Source of the DNA: Rhodocyclaceae bacterium
GTDB taxonomy: Bacteria > Pseudomonadota > Gammaproteobacteria > Burkholderiales > Rhodocyclaceae
DNA: 53,595 nt
Direction: 5' to 3'
Assembly (NCBI GenBank): GCA_016791105.1
Contig: JAEUNM010000020.1
Coordinates: 1 to 53,595, forward strand
The notes beneath the pieces are model-generated. The model worked only from the letters and a program-made list of their open reading frames with translations. It made no database searches and was not told where the DNA came from. The number at the start of each line of letters is the position of its first letter. The stretch's first letter is position 1. Position numbers and translations under genes: made by a program. Of this stretch, positions 32,637 to 46,937 are shown piece by piece.

Positions 32637-32664
32637 AAAAAGCCGGTTTCATGCCGGCTTTTTT
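32637..32664 (+). terminator. Rho-independent terminator after dgt
   Basis: AAAAAGCCGG/CCGGCTTTTT with a 7-nt loop and a run of six T on the plus strand; the A-rich left arm means it may work in both directions. Confidence 0.8.
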
Positions 32665-32732
32665 GCCGAGCAGCGGCGTTTTTTCATGCCGGATGCGGGG
32701 TGGCGCAAAAAAACCTGACGCGCTTGCAAATT

Positions 32733-32750
32733 TTGGTCACGGATTTTGCT
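32733..32750 (+). promoter_or_regulatory. Near-match to a sigma54 promoter upstream of gltB
   Basis: TTGGTCACGGATTTTGCT resembles the TTGGCACG-N4-TTGCT consensus, but there are 11 rather than 10 bases between the GG (32735-32736) and GC (32748-32749), because of one extra T. It lies 43 bp before the gltB start. Sigma54 spacing is strict, so this may be non-functional; TATAGA at 32751 offers a weak sigma70 -10 alternative. Confidence 0.25.
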
Positions 32751-32791
32751 TATAGATTGTTTCGCTAACTGCTTATCCCAAGGAACAGACG

Positions 32792-37456
<4,665 letters not shown>

Positions 37457-37473
37457 CGTATCAGGAAAAAACG

Positions 37474-38940
37474 ATGGGAAAACCTACGGGGTTCATGGAA
37501 TACGAGAGGCTGGCGGAAGCCGCCCAGCCGGTGACCGAACGCGTGCTGCACTACAAGGAGTTCCTCGATCACCTGGATGACAAAGGTGCGTCGATTCAGG
37601 GTGCGCGCTGCATGGACTGCGGCATTCCGTTCTGCATGAGCGGCTGCCCGGTAAATAACATCATTCCGGACTTCAACGACCTCGTCTATAAAGCGGATTG
37701 GAAGCGTGCCATCGACACGCTGCATTCCACCAATAACTTCCCGGAATTCACCGGCCGCATTTGTCCCGCGCCGTGCGAAGAATCCTGCACGCTCAACATC
37801 AACATGGCGGCGGTGGGCATCAAGTCGATCGAACACGCGATCATCGACAAGGCCTGGGAAATGGGCTGGGTGCAGCCCAAACCAGCGGCGGTTAAAACCG
37901 GCAAAAAAGTTGCCGTGGTCGGCTCCGGTCCGGCCGGTCTGGCCGCCGCGCAACAACTTGCGCGCGCGGGTCACGACGTCACGGTATTCGAAAAGAACAG
38001 CCGCATCGGTGGCCTGTTGCGCTACGGCATTCCCGACTTCAAGATGGAAAAGTCGCATATCGACCGCCGCATGGCGCAGATGGAAGCCGAAGGCGTTGAG
38101 TTCCGTGCCAACGTGATGATTACCGAACTGCCCGCCGGCTCGCCGGTGGGCTGCGACGGCGACACGCGGATTTCCGCCGCGCAGGTGCTGGCCGATTTCG
38201 ACGCGGTCGTGCTGGCTGGTGGCGCAGAGCAGCCGCGCGACTTGCCGGTGCCGGGGCGCGAGCTGGACGGCGTCCATTTCGCCATGCAGTTCCTGCCGCA
38301 GCAGAACAAGGTCAATGCCGGCGACAGTGTAGAAGGCCAGATCATGGCGACCGGCAAGAACGTGATCGTGATCGGCGGTGGCGATACGGGTTCCGACTGC
38401 GTGGGCACGTCCAACCGTCATGGCGCGGCCTCGGTTACCCAGTTCGAACTGCTGCCGCAGCCGCCGCAAGCCGAAAACAAACCGCTGGTGTGGCCGTATT
38501 GGCCGATCAAGCTGCGCACCTCCTCTTCGCACGAAGAAGGGTGTTCGCGCGACTGGTCCGTCGCAACGAAAAACTTTACCGGCGAAAACGGCAAGGTCAC
38601 TGGTCTTACCGCGGTACGCCTGGAATGGGACGGCGGCAAAATGAGCGAAGTGCCGGGTAGCGAATTTACCCTGCCGGCCGACCTGGTGCTGCTGGCGATG
38701 GGTTTTGTCAGCCCCGTGGCGAGCGTGCTGGATGCGTTCGGCGTGCAAAAGGACGGGCGCGGCAATGCCGGCGCCAGTACCGAAGGCGAGCGCTGTTACG
38801 CCACCAACGTACCCAAGGTTTTCGCCGCCGGCGACATGCGCCGCGGTCAGTCCCTGGTGGTGTGGGCGATACGCGAAGGCCGCCAGTGTGCGCGCTCGGT
38901 GGATGAATTCCTGATGGGTAGCAGCCGCTTGCCACGCTGA
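37474..38940 (+). CDS. gltD: Glutamate synthase (NADPH), small (beta) subunit
   Basis: 488 aa. FAD-dependent subunit that takes electrons from NADPH and passes them through iron-sulfur clusters to GltB. Cysteine clusters: [17 protein letters not shown] near residue 46 and [12 protein letters not shown] near 98. FAD-binding [20 protein letters not shown] near 149 and NADPH-binding [16 protein letters not shown] near 300 are present, as is the late [17 protein letters not shown]. Length is standard. A terminator follows after about 24 bp. Confidence 0.98.
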   Translation: MGKPTGFMEYERLAEAAQPVTERVLHYKEFLDHLDDKGASIQGARCMDCGIPFCMSGCPVNNIIPDFNDLVYKADWKRAIDTLHSTNNFPEFTGRICPAPCEESCTLNINMAAVGIKSIEHAIIDKAWEMGWVQPKPAAVKTGKKVAVVGSGPAGLAAAQQLARAGHDVTVFEKNSRIGGLLRYGIPDFKMEKSHIDRRMAQMEAEGVEFRANVMITELPAGSPVGCDGDTRISAAQVLADFDAVVLAGGAEQPRDLPVPGRELDGVHFAMQFLPQQNKVNAGDSVEGQIMATGKNVIVIGGGDTGSDCVGTSNRHGAASVTQFELLPQPPQAENKPLVWPYWPIKLRTSSSHEEGCSRDWSVATKNFTGENGKVTGLTAVRLEWDGGKMSEVPGSEFTLPADLVLLAMGFVSPVASVLDAFGVQKDGRGNAGASTEGERCYATNVPKVFAAGDMRRGQSLVVWAIREGRQCARSVDEFLMGSSRLPR

Positions 38941-38963
38941 CCGCTACGCGATCAGGGTTCCCC

Positions 38964-38999
38964 AAACCGCAGGTTTGCCGCAAGGCGCCTGCGGTTTTT
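38964..38999 (+). terminator. Rho-independent terminator after gltD
   Basis: AAACCGCAGG (38964-38973) pairs with CCTGCGGTTT (38988-38997), 14-nt loop, five T in a row at the end. It lies between the convergent gltD and DUF4124 genes. Confidence 0.8.
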
Positions 39000-39015
39000 G
39001 TTTGCGGTGAGCCGC

Positions 39016-39561
39016 TTACTGGGTTACGTCCATACGGCCACCCGCTGCGGCACGGTTACGTGCCGGATTAGGCTCACGCGCCGGCGTGGACGGTGGGGTG
39101 GATGGCGGCCGCTGAAACACCGGCGGCTTGATGACAGGCTGGGGACCGACGTGTGGCCGCACGACGATTACGGCACTGCCGGGGTCATAGGCCTCGATGC
39201 TGGGGTCGCGGTCACAATCGATGCCGCGCTGCGCCTCGCAGCGCGCGCGCCGGGCGGCCTTGCGGCGTTCATCTTCGGCCTGCTGGCGCTCCCACAAATC
39301 GCGTGCGATGGCCTCTTCGCGGGGCTGCCCGATGGCGGCAGGAACATTCGGCGCGGTACCTGCCGCAACCGTTGCCGGAGCTTTGGGGGCGGGCAACTGA
39401 TTCGGGCTGTCGTCGATAGGCGTGGCTTTGGCTTCTTTCGGCGGCTTGTCGCCATAATTCACGATGCCGCGCTCATCCACCCAGCGAAACGTTTCCGCGC
39501 CGCTGGGTATTGCCGCAAGCGCCATTACGGAGGCAAGGCCCAGCAAAAGTGTGCTTTTCAT
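39016..39561 (-). CDS. DUF4124 domain periplasmic protein
   Basis: 181 aa from ATG 39561, which has AGGA 9 bp upstream and begins a clean signal peptide (KSTLLLGLASVMALAAIPSGA). The 64 extra codons upstream in frame are Arg/Cys-rich and not protein-like. The DUF4124 core, FRWVDERGIVNYGDKPPKEA, follows directly; it is a short beta structure found in many proteobacterial envelope proteins. The rest is an Ala/Pro linker, a charged helix (ERQQAEDERRKAARRARCEA) and a Pro-rich tail. The function is unknown. Confidence 0.82.
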   Translation of the reverse strand: MKSTLLLGLASVMALAAIPSGAETFRWVDERGIVNYGDKPPKEAKATPIDDSPNQLPAPKAPATVAAGTAPNVPAAIGQPREEAIARDLWERQQAEDERRKAARRARCEAQRGIDCDRDPSIEAYDPGSAVIVVRPHVGPQPVIKPPVFQRPPSTPPSTPAREPNPARNRAAAGGRMDVTQ

Positions 39562-39870
39562 TGCGGCCATCCTTTCGGCACGAATCTGCATCTTGCGGCG
39601 CGACCCGGATCGCATGAGCCGGCTCGCGGCGGTCCGTCGTACCGGACCGGGCGCCGCTTGAATCCGCGTCGCACTTAATTTTATACATGCGCATCGGAAT
39701 TGGCAGCAGTGCGTCGCGCCGAAAGTGTACGGCCCAGGCCGTTGCCGTGGCATGTAAAGGGCGTTCGGGTTGTCTGCCGGTGTGGGCCGTGGGTGACTGT
39801 GGGGTCAGTTTCGCCCCGCTCGCCCGTGCTCGCCGGTTCAGGCGTTCCGGAGCGGACCAAAATAGTGTGA

Positions 39871-40559
39871 CTAAAACAGGCGCGCGGCGTCCTTTTCCTT
39901 GTTCGCCCACTTGAACCAGATCGGCACCGCCACTTTCTCGTATTTCGGAAAATCTTCGAGCGGCATCCGATTCACCTCGGTGCCGGCCTTTTCATACTTG
40001 GCCCAGGCCTCCATGTCGGCGCGCTGGATAGCCGCGAAGTGGGTGTTGGAATACACCTGGATTTCGTCATCCAGCCACTGCTTCATGGGCGCGGAAAGCT
40101 TGTTCCACACCTCCATGCGCACGACGAAATCCATCAGGTTGACCGGCTGGTAAATGGACTCCAGGCCGGGTGGTCCGATCCAGATGTACTTGGTGGCCTG
40201 CGCGAAACCAAGGTCCCAATTTACCGCCGGCCCCACGAAATCGGCCGCGTCCACGGTGCCCTTTTCCAGCGCCGAGAACACCTCGCTGCCACGCAGCAGC
40301 GTGATGCGCGCGCCTATCGAGGCGAAACCTTCGGCGATCATGCCGCCCGGCACGCGCAGCTTCAGGCCTTTGAAATCCTCGATATTGTGGATAGGCCGCT
40401 TGGAGTGGATGATGTTGGGGCCGTGGTGGATGCCGCCTGTGCGTTGCGTATATGTGGAGAGGCCAGTACGCCGGCTGCGGCCGCCGCAGCACCCGACCAG
40501 TGACGCCGGCCGGGACTTTCTATCGATTGCCCGGACTGCCGGGCCATGTCGTCATTCAT
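39871..40559 (-). pseudogene. Decayed TRAP-transporter substrate-binding protein gene (dctP-like)
   Basis: The start is intact: GGAGG, then ATG 40559 and a Tat-type signal (SPGRRHWSGAAAAAAGVLAS). After about 40 codons, near 40450, the frame breaks. The other frame then reads GGIHHGPNIIHSKRPIHNIE and continues (DFKGLKLRVPGGMIAEGFAS, VGPAVNWDLGFAQATKYIWI, HFAAIQRADMEAWAKYEKAG) to the stop at 39871. That is the C-terminal half of a DctP-type periplasmic binding protein. About 130-150 residues between signal peptide and this part are missing, so an internal deletion with frameshift is the simplest reading. No DctQ or DctM transporter genes are present. Confidence 0.82.
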
Positions 40560-41048
40560 GAGGCCTCCTCCGGAAGATGGCGCCCGCGCGAACACCTGGC
40601 TCGGGTCTGGAATAGTTTTCAGTCTTGCGGATAGACTGGGTCGGTGCGGGCGATGCTGTGACCTCGCGATAAGCCGGGATTAGTTGATGCTACGTGGACC
40701 AATACCGGGAACCGTCAATTCGCTACGAATTAACAGGTAAGCGCGGACGCACGCCCTCGCGCCGACTTTTCGTGCGGGCGAAAAACTCCACGCGAAGCGC
40801 TGCGACCGCAGGTGGCCGAGGTTTGGCGCCGTGCCAAATTAAGCGCGGCTCGCCCGCGCCCGGATAGCGCTTTCGCGCGTGGTTTTCGCGTGCGACGGAG
40901 TTTCGGTAAATCCGAAAATGTGGCACGGTAAGTTGGCTCGTCGACTTTTTGCGGCTCGTCGGCGGGCGCTTTCGACTTCCGTCGGATGGAAGTTCCAGTA
41001 ACTCGCGCCCGCCAAGGCGCCATGGCGGGCGCGAGCTGACGACAAGCT
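40560..41048. other. Gene-free stretch upstream of the dctP pseudogene
   Basis: About 490 bp. Two overlapping 120-codon minus-strand frames (40723-41085 and 40730-41092) cover the same DNA; they are Arg-rich and look accidental. The right end carries the hairpin at 41002-41035. Nothing else is recognised. Confidence 0.45.
41002..41035 (-). terminator. Long GC-rich hairpin after the YXWGXW lipoprotein gene
   Basis: Perfect 13-bp arms CTCGCGCCCGCCA/TGGCGGGCGCGAG with an 8-nt loop that is itself mostly palindromic (GGCGCC). It starts 14 bp after the stop codon. No T tract follows on the minus strand, so it may protect or stop the transcript without being a classical terminator. Confidence 0.5.
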
Positions 41049-41366
41049 TCAGTTGCGTTCCCAGTAGCCGCGGCGCTCGCGCCAACGATCACCGTGATGA
41101 TCCCAGCGATGCGGCACCCAGCGATAGCCGGGCTGCGGCCTTTCCCAATGACCGGGAACCCAGTCGTAGCGGCCGCCCACCCAGGCCCAATTGCCGCCTA
41201 TCCATATTTGGCCCACGACGGGTGGCGCACCGTAATATTCGACGCGCGGCGCAGGCGGTGCGACGGCGACCGGTTGGCCGTAGTAGGGGCCGGGCGCGGG
41301 TGCCACGACGCAGGCGCTCAGCAGCAGCGCACTGAGGGCGGACAGTGCGACCAATTTCGGACTCAT
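41049..41366 (-). CDS. YXWGXW-repeat lipoprotein
   Basis: 105 aa with AAAGGAG 6 bp upstream of ATG 41366. Signal peptide with lipobox LSAC (Cys19), then a Pro/Ala/Tyr-rich linker and the aromatic repeat region (IWIGGNWAWVGGRYDWVPGH, then WERPQPGYRWVPHRWDHHGD) typical of YXWGXW-repeat proteins. These small envelope proteins are frequent in Betaproteobacteria; their role is unknown. Confidence 0.85.
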   Translation of the reverse strand: MSPKLVALSALSALLLSACVVAPAPGPYYGQPVAVAPPAPRVEYYGAPPVVGQIWIGGNWAWVGGRYDWVPGHWERPQPGYRWVPHRWDHHGDRWRERRGYWERN

Positions 41367-41704
41367 GGAATACTCCTTTTCAGCGTTCTTTTTCAGTAAC
41401 GCTGCGGCGCCGTGGCGGGCCTACGGGGCCGCCGCGTTTTTACCAACGATTACACCTGGGCAGCGGGTGCCCCATGCGGTCGAGGCGCGGGAAACCGCAA
41501 CCGCCGCGCCAAACCCGGTAAAAGGTGGACGTACTGCCGGGCGCGCCAACGCAATGGTTTGCCCTGCACGACCTGGCAATTTTTCGCAGCAAAACCGCCA
41601 CGACTGCGGGCAGCCCCATGCTTCGTAACGCCGCGGACCGGCTGGCAGACTGCGCCATTTGGCTTATGCTTCCCACTTTTCGGTGGCGCGGTGCGAGGTA
41701 ATCG
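41367..41704. other. Intergenic region between the YXWGXW gene and the DyP gene
   Basis: 338 bp between divergent genes. One hairpin followed by TTTTT on the plus strand lies at 41411-41441 (stem around GTGGCGGGCC/GGCCGCCGC); no plus-strand gene ends before it, so its job is unclear. No good promoter hexamers stand out for the DyP gene. Confidence 0.4.
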
Positions 41705-42586
41705 ATGAGCGAATTTCAACCCGGCATATTGGCGCCCCTGCCGGCGGCAGCACGCTATCTGGCGTTCGATCTTGTGCCCGGCGGCGATGCCGCGCGTGCT
41801 TTGCAGGTAATCCGCGCCCATTGCGATGGAACGGGCCTGGTGTGCGGCCTGGGCGCACATCTGGTGTCGGCCCTGGGCCGGCAGATAGCGGGCTTGCAGC
41901 CGTTCCCGGATTTTTCCGAGGCCAAGGTGCCGGTGCCGGCAAATTCCTATGCCCTGTGGTGCTGGCTGCGCGGCGAAGCACGCGGCGATCTGGTGCTGCA
42001 GGCGCGCAATCTGGTAGGCGAACTGGCGCCCGATCTGCTGCCGGTGCAGGTGGTGGATGCGTTTCTATACGCTGGCGGGCGCGATCTGACGGGTTATGAG
42101 GACGGTACGGAAAATCCGGTAGGGGATGCGGCCCTCAGCACGGCCCTGCTCGCCGGCCAGGGCGAGGGCCTGGACGGATCAAGTTTCGTCGCGGTACAGC
42201 AGTGGACGCACGATTTCACGGCATTCGGCGCCTTGTCACAGTCCGAACAGGACGATGCCTTCGGCCGCCGCCGCGCCGACAATGAAGAACTCGAAGATGC
42301 GCCCGAGTCGGCCCACGTCAAGCGCACCGCGCAGGAAAGTTTCGCTCCCGAAGCCTTCGTCTGGCGTCGCTCCATGCCCTGGGCGGACAGCGGTGCGGAG
42401 GGTTTGGTATTCGTGGCCTTCGGCCACAGCCACGCAGCCTTTGAGGTGCAGATGCGGCGCATGGCCGGACTGGAAGATGGCGTGGTCGATGCGCTATTCC
42501 ACTTCTCGCGGCCGCAGACCGGGGCCTATTTCTGGTGTCCGCCCATGCGCGAGGGCAAGCTGGATTTGCGGGCACTGGGTGTTTAG
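41705..42586 (+). CDS. DyP-type heme peroxidase
   Basis: 293 aa, close to the small bacterial DyP/YfeX-like class, expected to be cytoplasmic (no signal peptide). It should oxidise substrates with hydrogen peroxide using heme. The distal GxxDG-type motif is in DLTGYEDGTENPVGDA near residue 130 (catalytic Asp), and the proximal heme-ligand His is in ESAHVKRTAQES near 204. RRSMPWADSGAEGLVFVAFG and the terminal PQTGAYFWCPP also match. It has no obvious partner gene, and the natural substrate is unknown. Confidence 0.92.
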   Translation: MSEFQPGILAPLPAAARYLAFDLVPGGDAARALQVIRAHCDGTGLVCGLGAHLVSALGRQIAGLQPFPDFSEAKVPVPANSYALWCWLRGEARGDLVLQARNLVGELAPDLLPVQVVDAFLYAGGRDLTGYEDGTENPVGDAALSTALLAGQGEGLDGSSFVAVQQWTHDFTAFGALSQSEQDDAFGRRRADNEELEDAPESAHVKRTAQESFAPEAFVWRRSMPWADSGAEGLVFVAFGHSHAAFEVQMRRMAGLEDGVVDALFHFSRPQTGAYFWCPPMREGKLDLRALGV

Positions 42587-42660
42587 CCTGTCCGTGCCAA
42601 AAGCTGTCAATTGATTCCGCTTTGACCAGCGTTCTGCTTTTGCGGGATGGCGTGGCCGAC

Positions 42661-44061
42661 TTAGTGGCTGTCCGCGTCCCGCCTCGGCAAACGGCTTGCG
42701 ATGCGCCAGGCCATCAGTGCCAGGACGGCGACCGCAACGGCCAGACTGACCCACAAGGCCCAGGTGCGCAGCGGGGGCGGCGCGGTTAACACCTTGGTCG
42801 CGCCGCTTGCGGCCGGAATGCCTGTGCCGGCACGGGCAATGGCCAAGCCCGGCGCGCCCCGGCCGTCGTAACCGGGAATCAATGTGGCGATCGGAAGTGC
42901 CGCCGCCGCGGCGCGCGCCGAGCCATAGCTCAGCCGGTAGGGGCCGGGCCCATGTGCCGCGAATACGACTTCTTGCGCAATCCAGCCGATTGCCAGATTG
43001 GGCGCCGCGCCGAAGTCGCTGCCGTCGGCGTGCAATGCGTAGCGCCTGCCAGGCTGTACGTCGACAGCCACTTCCGGCGCATAAATTTCCTCGGACTCGC
43101 GCTGCAGCCGGTAGGCGACGGTATGGGCAATCAGACGCCAGGTTTTGTCGGTTTGCGCGCGCGACAGTACCGATACCGGCACCACCACATTTTGCGATGC
43201 CGGATAGATGCGCAGGCGGTCCACGGGATAGTAGCCCTGCGGATCGAATTCGTATCGCGCCTTTTCCGGCGAACTGCCCGACAGGGTTTTCCAGCGCCGT
43301 TGGGGCGCCTCGGCATTCGGCGCCGCCTGCAGGCGCAAGGCAGAAATTTCTGCGCGCTGGCCTGTTCCCGCGTAGCGCAGGCGCAAGTATTTTGCCGCCG
43401 ACGGCGCCACCTCGATGCGCGCCAGCCGTAGTTCCGCGCCTGCCGCAGCAAGTTGCAGCAACGGCGCATTGTGCGCGAGGGTGCGCCAGTTGCGCAGGTC
43501 GTCGCTGGATTCCACGTCCATGGCCGCGGCGAGCGCGGCGGTGCCGGCTTTCCATTCGATTTCGATACTGGCCAGGGGGCCCTGGAAACTGGTTAAATCG
43601 GCCAGATAGGCGTTGGGCGCCGCGGCCCGGGAATTCGTGCCGGGTCCCAGCAGCTTCACGACGCGACCGCCGGCTGACACTTCGACCTGCAGCGGCAAGG
43701 CGTCGGCCGTGGCGCTCTCGTCCGGCAAGGGGAACAGGGGCACGCTCTGGGCGGGTGGACTTGTGCGGCCCGGCGGCGGCTGGCGCAGCGCGAACGCGAC
43801 AGCTTCGCCGCGCGCGTTGAATACCGCCATATCGGCCAGATCGCCGCGGCTCACCCCGGTATAGACGGCGTCCGGCAGGTCGAAACGATAGAACGCGGCT
43901 TGGCCCGGTGCGGTGATTTCGACTGCATAGGTATAGTCTTGCGGCGTCGGTGTCGGCGACGCGAAGACGGCTGCGGCGCAGAAAATTCCGCCCAATACGG
44001 CAAGCTGTGACGGAACGGAAAATGCACGCTGCGCGTGGGCGCTGGACGGCAAGCCAGACAT
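42661..44061 (-). CDS. DUF3999 family membrane-anchored envelope protein
   Basis: 466 aa from ATG 44061. A signal peptide (FSVPSQLAVLGGIFCAAAVF) leads into a periplasmic region with beta-sandwich repeats (TYAVEITAPGQAAFYRFDLP, IEIEWKAGTAALAAAMDVES, ARYEFDPQGYYPVDRLRIYP), and a C-terminal helix (TWALWVSLAVAVAVLALMAW) with a basic end anchors it in the inner membrane. This matches the DUF3999 family, usually encoded directly after a DUF2339 gene, as here: the ATG shares one base with the upstream stop (TGATG). The function is unknown. A longer overlapping frame reaching 46230 is a shadow of the DUF2339 gene. Confidence 0.85.
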   Translation of the reverse strand: MSGLPSSAHAQRAFSVPSQLAVLGGIFCAAAVFASPTPTPQDYTYAVEITAPGQAAFYRFDLPDAVYTGVSRGDLADMAVFNARGEAVAFALRQPPPGRTSPPAQSVPLFPLPDESATADALPLQVEVSAGGRVVKLLGPGTNSRAAAPNAYLADLTSFQGPLASIEIEWKAGTAALAAAMDVESSDDLRNWRTLAHNAPLLQLAAAGAELRLARIEVAPSAAKYLRLRYAGTGQRAEISALRLQAAPNAEAPQRRWKTLSGSSPEKARYEFDPQGYYPVDRLRIYPASQNVVVPVSVLSRAQTDKTWRLIAHTVAYRLQRESEEIYAPEVAVDVQPGRRYALHADGSDFGAAPNLAIGWIAQEVVFAAHGPGPYRLSYGSARAAAAALPIATLIPGYDGRGAPGLAIARAGTGIPAASGATKVLTAPPPLRTWALWVSLAVAVAVLALMAWRIASRLPRRDADSH

Positions 44062-46871
44062 CAGTGCGCCTCCGCTTCGGGCTTCTGCGCCGGCGGTACC
44101 GGCGCCACATAACCGATGACCAGCATGACGATGCCCACGCCCATGAATGCGACGATGCGCGCAACGGTGCCGGAATTCTGCAGATCGATCAGCAATAGTT
44201 TGAGCACCGTCGCGGCGAGCAGGGCGGCGCCGCCCAACCACACCTTGCGCGCGCGGCGCCGCGTGGCGGCGAACATGAGCAGACAGCCCAGCGTGGTCCA
44301 TAGTACGGCGATGCCGGCTTCGACCGCACTGGACGCGAAAAGCGCGTGCGCCTCGTAGGCGACCGGCAGCCAGTGGTGGAAACTGCGCAGCAAAACGCCA
44401 TTCAGAGTTATCAACCCAGCTAGCGCGAGCAGCCCATGGTGCGCCGCGCGCGCGCCCGCCGGCCCGGCTTGGCGGCGTTCGGCCGACCACAGCATTGGGG
44501 TGATCAAGGCCGCCGCAAGGGCCAGATCGAGCGGATTGGCGATGGGAAAATAAGGCAGAGGTGCAGCCGTGCCGTCGTAATTGATATTTGCCCAGATGGC
44601 CCAGGCAGGTAAAAACACGGCGATGGGCAGACATCCGAGATCGAGATAGGCGGCCTCGTGCGCCGCTACGGGCCAGGCGATGCGCCGTCCGCGCAAGCTG
44701 AGCCCGGCCAGCACGGCAGCCGGAATGCTCGCCCAGGCCGCCGCCGCCCAGGCAGAACTTTCCGGCACCACCCGCCCGACCTGCCAGCCGAATTCGCGCG
44801 CCACGAGCGCTGTCCCTAGCCAAAGCAGCCCGGCATGGAACAGTGCGGCGCGCTCGGCGTGCTGGTGCTCGTGCCGGTGCAGCAGGACCAGTGCGGCGCC
44901 CAATGCCAGAGGCCACGCCAGCCAGCCGGAATGTTCTGCCGGGTGAGCGGCCTGCCCCAACGTAAGTTGCAGCGTTCCGGCCAGCCCTAGCACCGCGATG
45001 AGCCACGGACAGATGACCTCCGCCACCTGCCACGTCGAACGCCGTGCCAGCAAGCTCAGGCCCAGCCAGGACAGGCTGAGGAAAATGAGCCCGGCGGCGA
45101 AATCCTGCAGGCCGGCGTGGAGCGCGCATTCGCGCAGCCCGTTGCCTACCCACCATAGCCAGCCCCAGGCAAATAGAAATGATTCGGCCCCGAGTTTGCG
45201 GGCCGCCTGGCCTGCCGTGTAACGTTCTTCCAGCCAGGAACTGAATAGTCCGGCCAGGGCGATCAGCGCGCCGCCCAGAAATTCCGCGTTCAGTACCGGG
45301 AGTGCCGATTCGGTATGCCATCCCGTGTCGGCGAATGTCGACAGATAAGCCAGGCCGGACAGCAATTGCAGTGCATAGCCTGCCAGGCGCGGCAGCATGC
45401 GGGATTGACGCAGGCCCAGCCAGAGCATGCCGCAGCCTTCCAGCGCCCAGGCGGCGGAACTGACGCGTGCGTCGAATGCGAGCGGAAATACCAGCGCTGT
45501 GAAACACAGGCCGAGCGCGAAGTGCGCTTCCGCCGTCAGGCGGATTGCAGCCTGGCCGCGCCGCAGCATGATGCTTGCCGCGGTCAGGTATGCAGCGCCC
45601 AGAGCCACGGCGGTCCAGGCGAGCCCATATTGCATGTCGCGCACCAGCCCGGCCTGCATGGCGAATGCGGCGATGGGTGTGCCGAATACCAATGTTCCGT
45701 CTACATAATTTGCCCCGCCGGCGCGCGGCTGGCGCGCAAACAGCATCGGTAGCGCGGAAAAAATCAGGAAAAACGCGAACAGGAAGGGCTCGGTCGAGGC
45801 AAAAAATTCCGGCCTGTAGAAGCGCAGACCCCAGGCCGCGCCTATGCCGAAGGTGGCGACAAATCCCAACAGATTGAGTGGCCGCCAGGCGCGTTTCCAG
45901 GCGATCGCCAAAATACCCAGGTCGAGCAGCAGATAGTAGGAAAACAGTTGCACATGGCTGCCACTGCCGGTAGATGCAAGGATGGGCGCAAGAAAGCCGC
46001 CGCCGGCGCCGAGCATCGCGAACGCCATCGAATTTTGCAAGAGCGCGAGCAGCGCGGACAGTGCCGCGATGAGCACCAGCAACACAAATGCCGCACTGGC
46101 CGGCAGCAGGTGGTAAAGCCGCAAAGCCGCGAAGATGGTGAGGTAGAGCGCGCCGACCGCGGCGCCTTGCAGCGACAAGGCATAGCCGGGACGTGCCAGG
46201 CGTAATTTCCAGCCCAGGCCGAGCAGGCACAGGCCGAACAGGGCCGCGCCGGTGAGGCGCAGTTCCGGCGGCACGACGGCGTGTTGATAAGCGTACTGGA
46301 GCAGGAAAGCCAGGCCGAAAAACAGCACGACCACACCCAGGCGTACCACCGTATTGCCGCCGAACAGCCAGGCTTGCAGGCGACCGGGAGCCTTTGGGGG
46401 CGGAACACCGAGCGCGTCTTCGTGCTCAGGCGGCAGGCCGCGCGGTGCCTGAAATTCTGGCTGGGGGCCGGTTTCCCTGTGCGGGGCGACGATCAGGTCC
46501 GGCGCAGCCGGCGACGTGGCTGCCGACTTGCCGAACATTACGGGCTCGAGCGACTCGAAATCGGCTGTGTCAGGAGATTGCTGCGGCACAGCCTCGACAG
46601 ACGGCGCGGTGCTCGGCTCCGCCGTGAATGCGGCCTGGTGAGACTGGCCGGAATTTGCCTGCAGTGCGGACCATTGCTCGTACAGATAGCGCAACTTGGC
46701 ATCCTGGTCGGCGAGGCGCTTTTCCTGCACTTGCAGGCGTTGTGAAAGCAGGGCAATTGCCAGCCCGAACAAAGCGCCCATCAGCACCGCGCCCATGCCG
46801 CGTGCCTCACTGACCAGGCCGCCGGCCAGCGCGCCGGCCAGCATCAGGAGCAGAATTTTCATCGGTGACAT
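44061..46871 (-). CDS. DUF2339 family large polytopic membrane protein
   Basis: 936 aa. A first hydrophobic pair (KILLLMLAGALAGGLV, GAVLMGALFGLAIALL) is followed by a coiled coil (QRLQVQEKRLADQDAKLRYL), a disordered Pro/Ala/Ser region to about residue 165, and then more than twenty predicted membrane helices to the C-terminus. The tail contains ARIVAFMGVGIVMLVIGYVA, typical of DUF2339 proteins. The function is unknown; the family is suspected of envelope or polysaccharide-related roles. It starts about 66 bp after the MFS/acyltransferase gene and is coupled to the DUF3999 gene. An ATG three codons in is an alternative start. Confidence 0.88.
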   Translation of the reverse strand: MSPMKILLLMLAGALAGGLVSEARGMGAVLMGALFGLAIALLSQRLQVQEKRLADQDAKLRYLYEQWSALQANSGQSHQAAFTAEPSTAPSVEAVPQQSPDTADFESLEPVMFGKSAATSPAAPDLIVAPHRETGPQPEFQAPRGLPPEHEDALGVPPPKAPGRLQAWLFGGNTVVRLGVVVLFFGLAFLLQYAYQHAVVPPELRLTGAALFGLCLLGLGWKLRLARPGYALSLQGAAVGALYLTIFAALRLYHLLPASAAFVLLVLIAALSALLALLQNSMAFAMLGAGGGFLAPILASTGSGSHVQLFSYYLLLDLGILAIAWKRAWRPLNLLGFVATFGIGAAWGLRFYRPEFFASTEPFLFAFFLIFSALPMLFARQPRAGGANYVDGTLVFGTPIAAFAMQAGLVRDMQYGLAWTAVALGAAYLTAASIMLRRGQAAIRLTAEAHFALGLCFTALVFPLAFDARVSSAAWALEGCGMLWLGLRQSRMLPRLAGYALQLLSGLAYLSTFADTGWHTESALPVLNAEFLGGALIALAGLFSSWLEERYTAGQAARKLGAESFLFAWGWLWWVGNGLRECALHAGLQDFAAGLIFLSLSWLGLSLLARRSTWQVAEVICPWLIAVLGLAGTLQLTLGQAAHPAEHSGWLAWPLALGAALVLLHRHEHQHAERAALFHAGLLWLGTALVAREFGWQVGRVVPESSAWAAAAWASIPAAVLAGLSLRGRRIAWPVAAHEAAYLDLGCLPIAVFLPAWAIWANINYDGTAAPLPYFPIANPLDLALAAALITPMLWSAERRQAGPAGARAAHHGLLALAGLITLNGVLLRSFHHWLPVAYEAHALFASSAVEAGIAVLWTTLGCLLMFAATRRRARKVWLGGAALLAATVLKLLLIDLQNSGTVARIVAFMGVGIVMLVIGYVAPVPPAQKPEAEAH

Positions 46872-46937
46872 GTATCGATTTTCGCGTAGATTCTGCCGAA
46901 TTTTTCGTGTGTCGGCGTTTGTATTCAGGCCGTCGTT

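Larger units (their letters stand above)
32458..32791. other. Intergenic region between dgt and gltB
   Basis: 334 bp without a gene. It contains the dgt terminator (32637-32664), a possible sigma54-like element (32733-32750) and the gltB ribosome-binding site AAGGAA (32780-32785). I see nothing structured in 32458-32630. Confidence 0.55.

Noticed and set aside
40723..41092. Two overlapping 120-codon minus-strand frames
   Set aside because: Both are Arg-rich, overlap each other in different frames and run into the lipoprotein gene; no sign of a real protein.
42661..46230. 1189-codon minus-strand frame covering two genes
   Set aside because: Only its last 466 codons are real (DUF3999). The first part is a shadow frame of the DUF2339 gene, which runs in a different frame.
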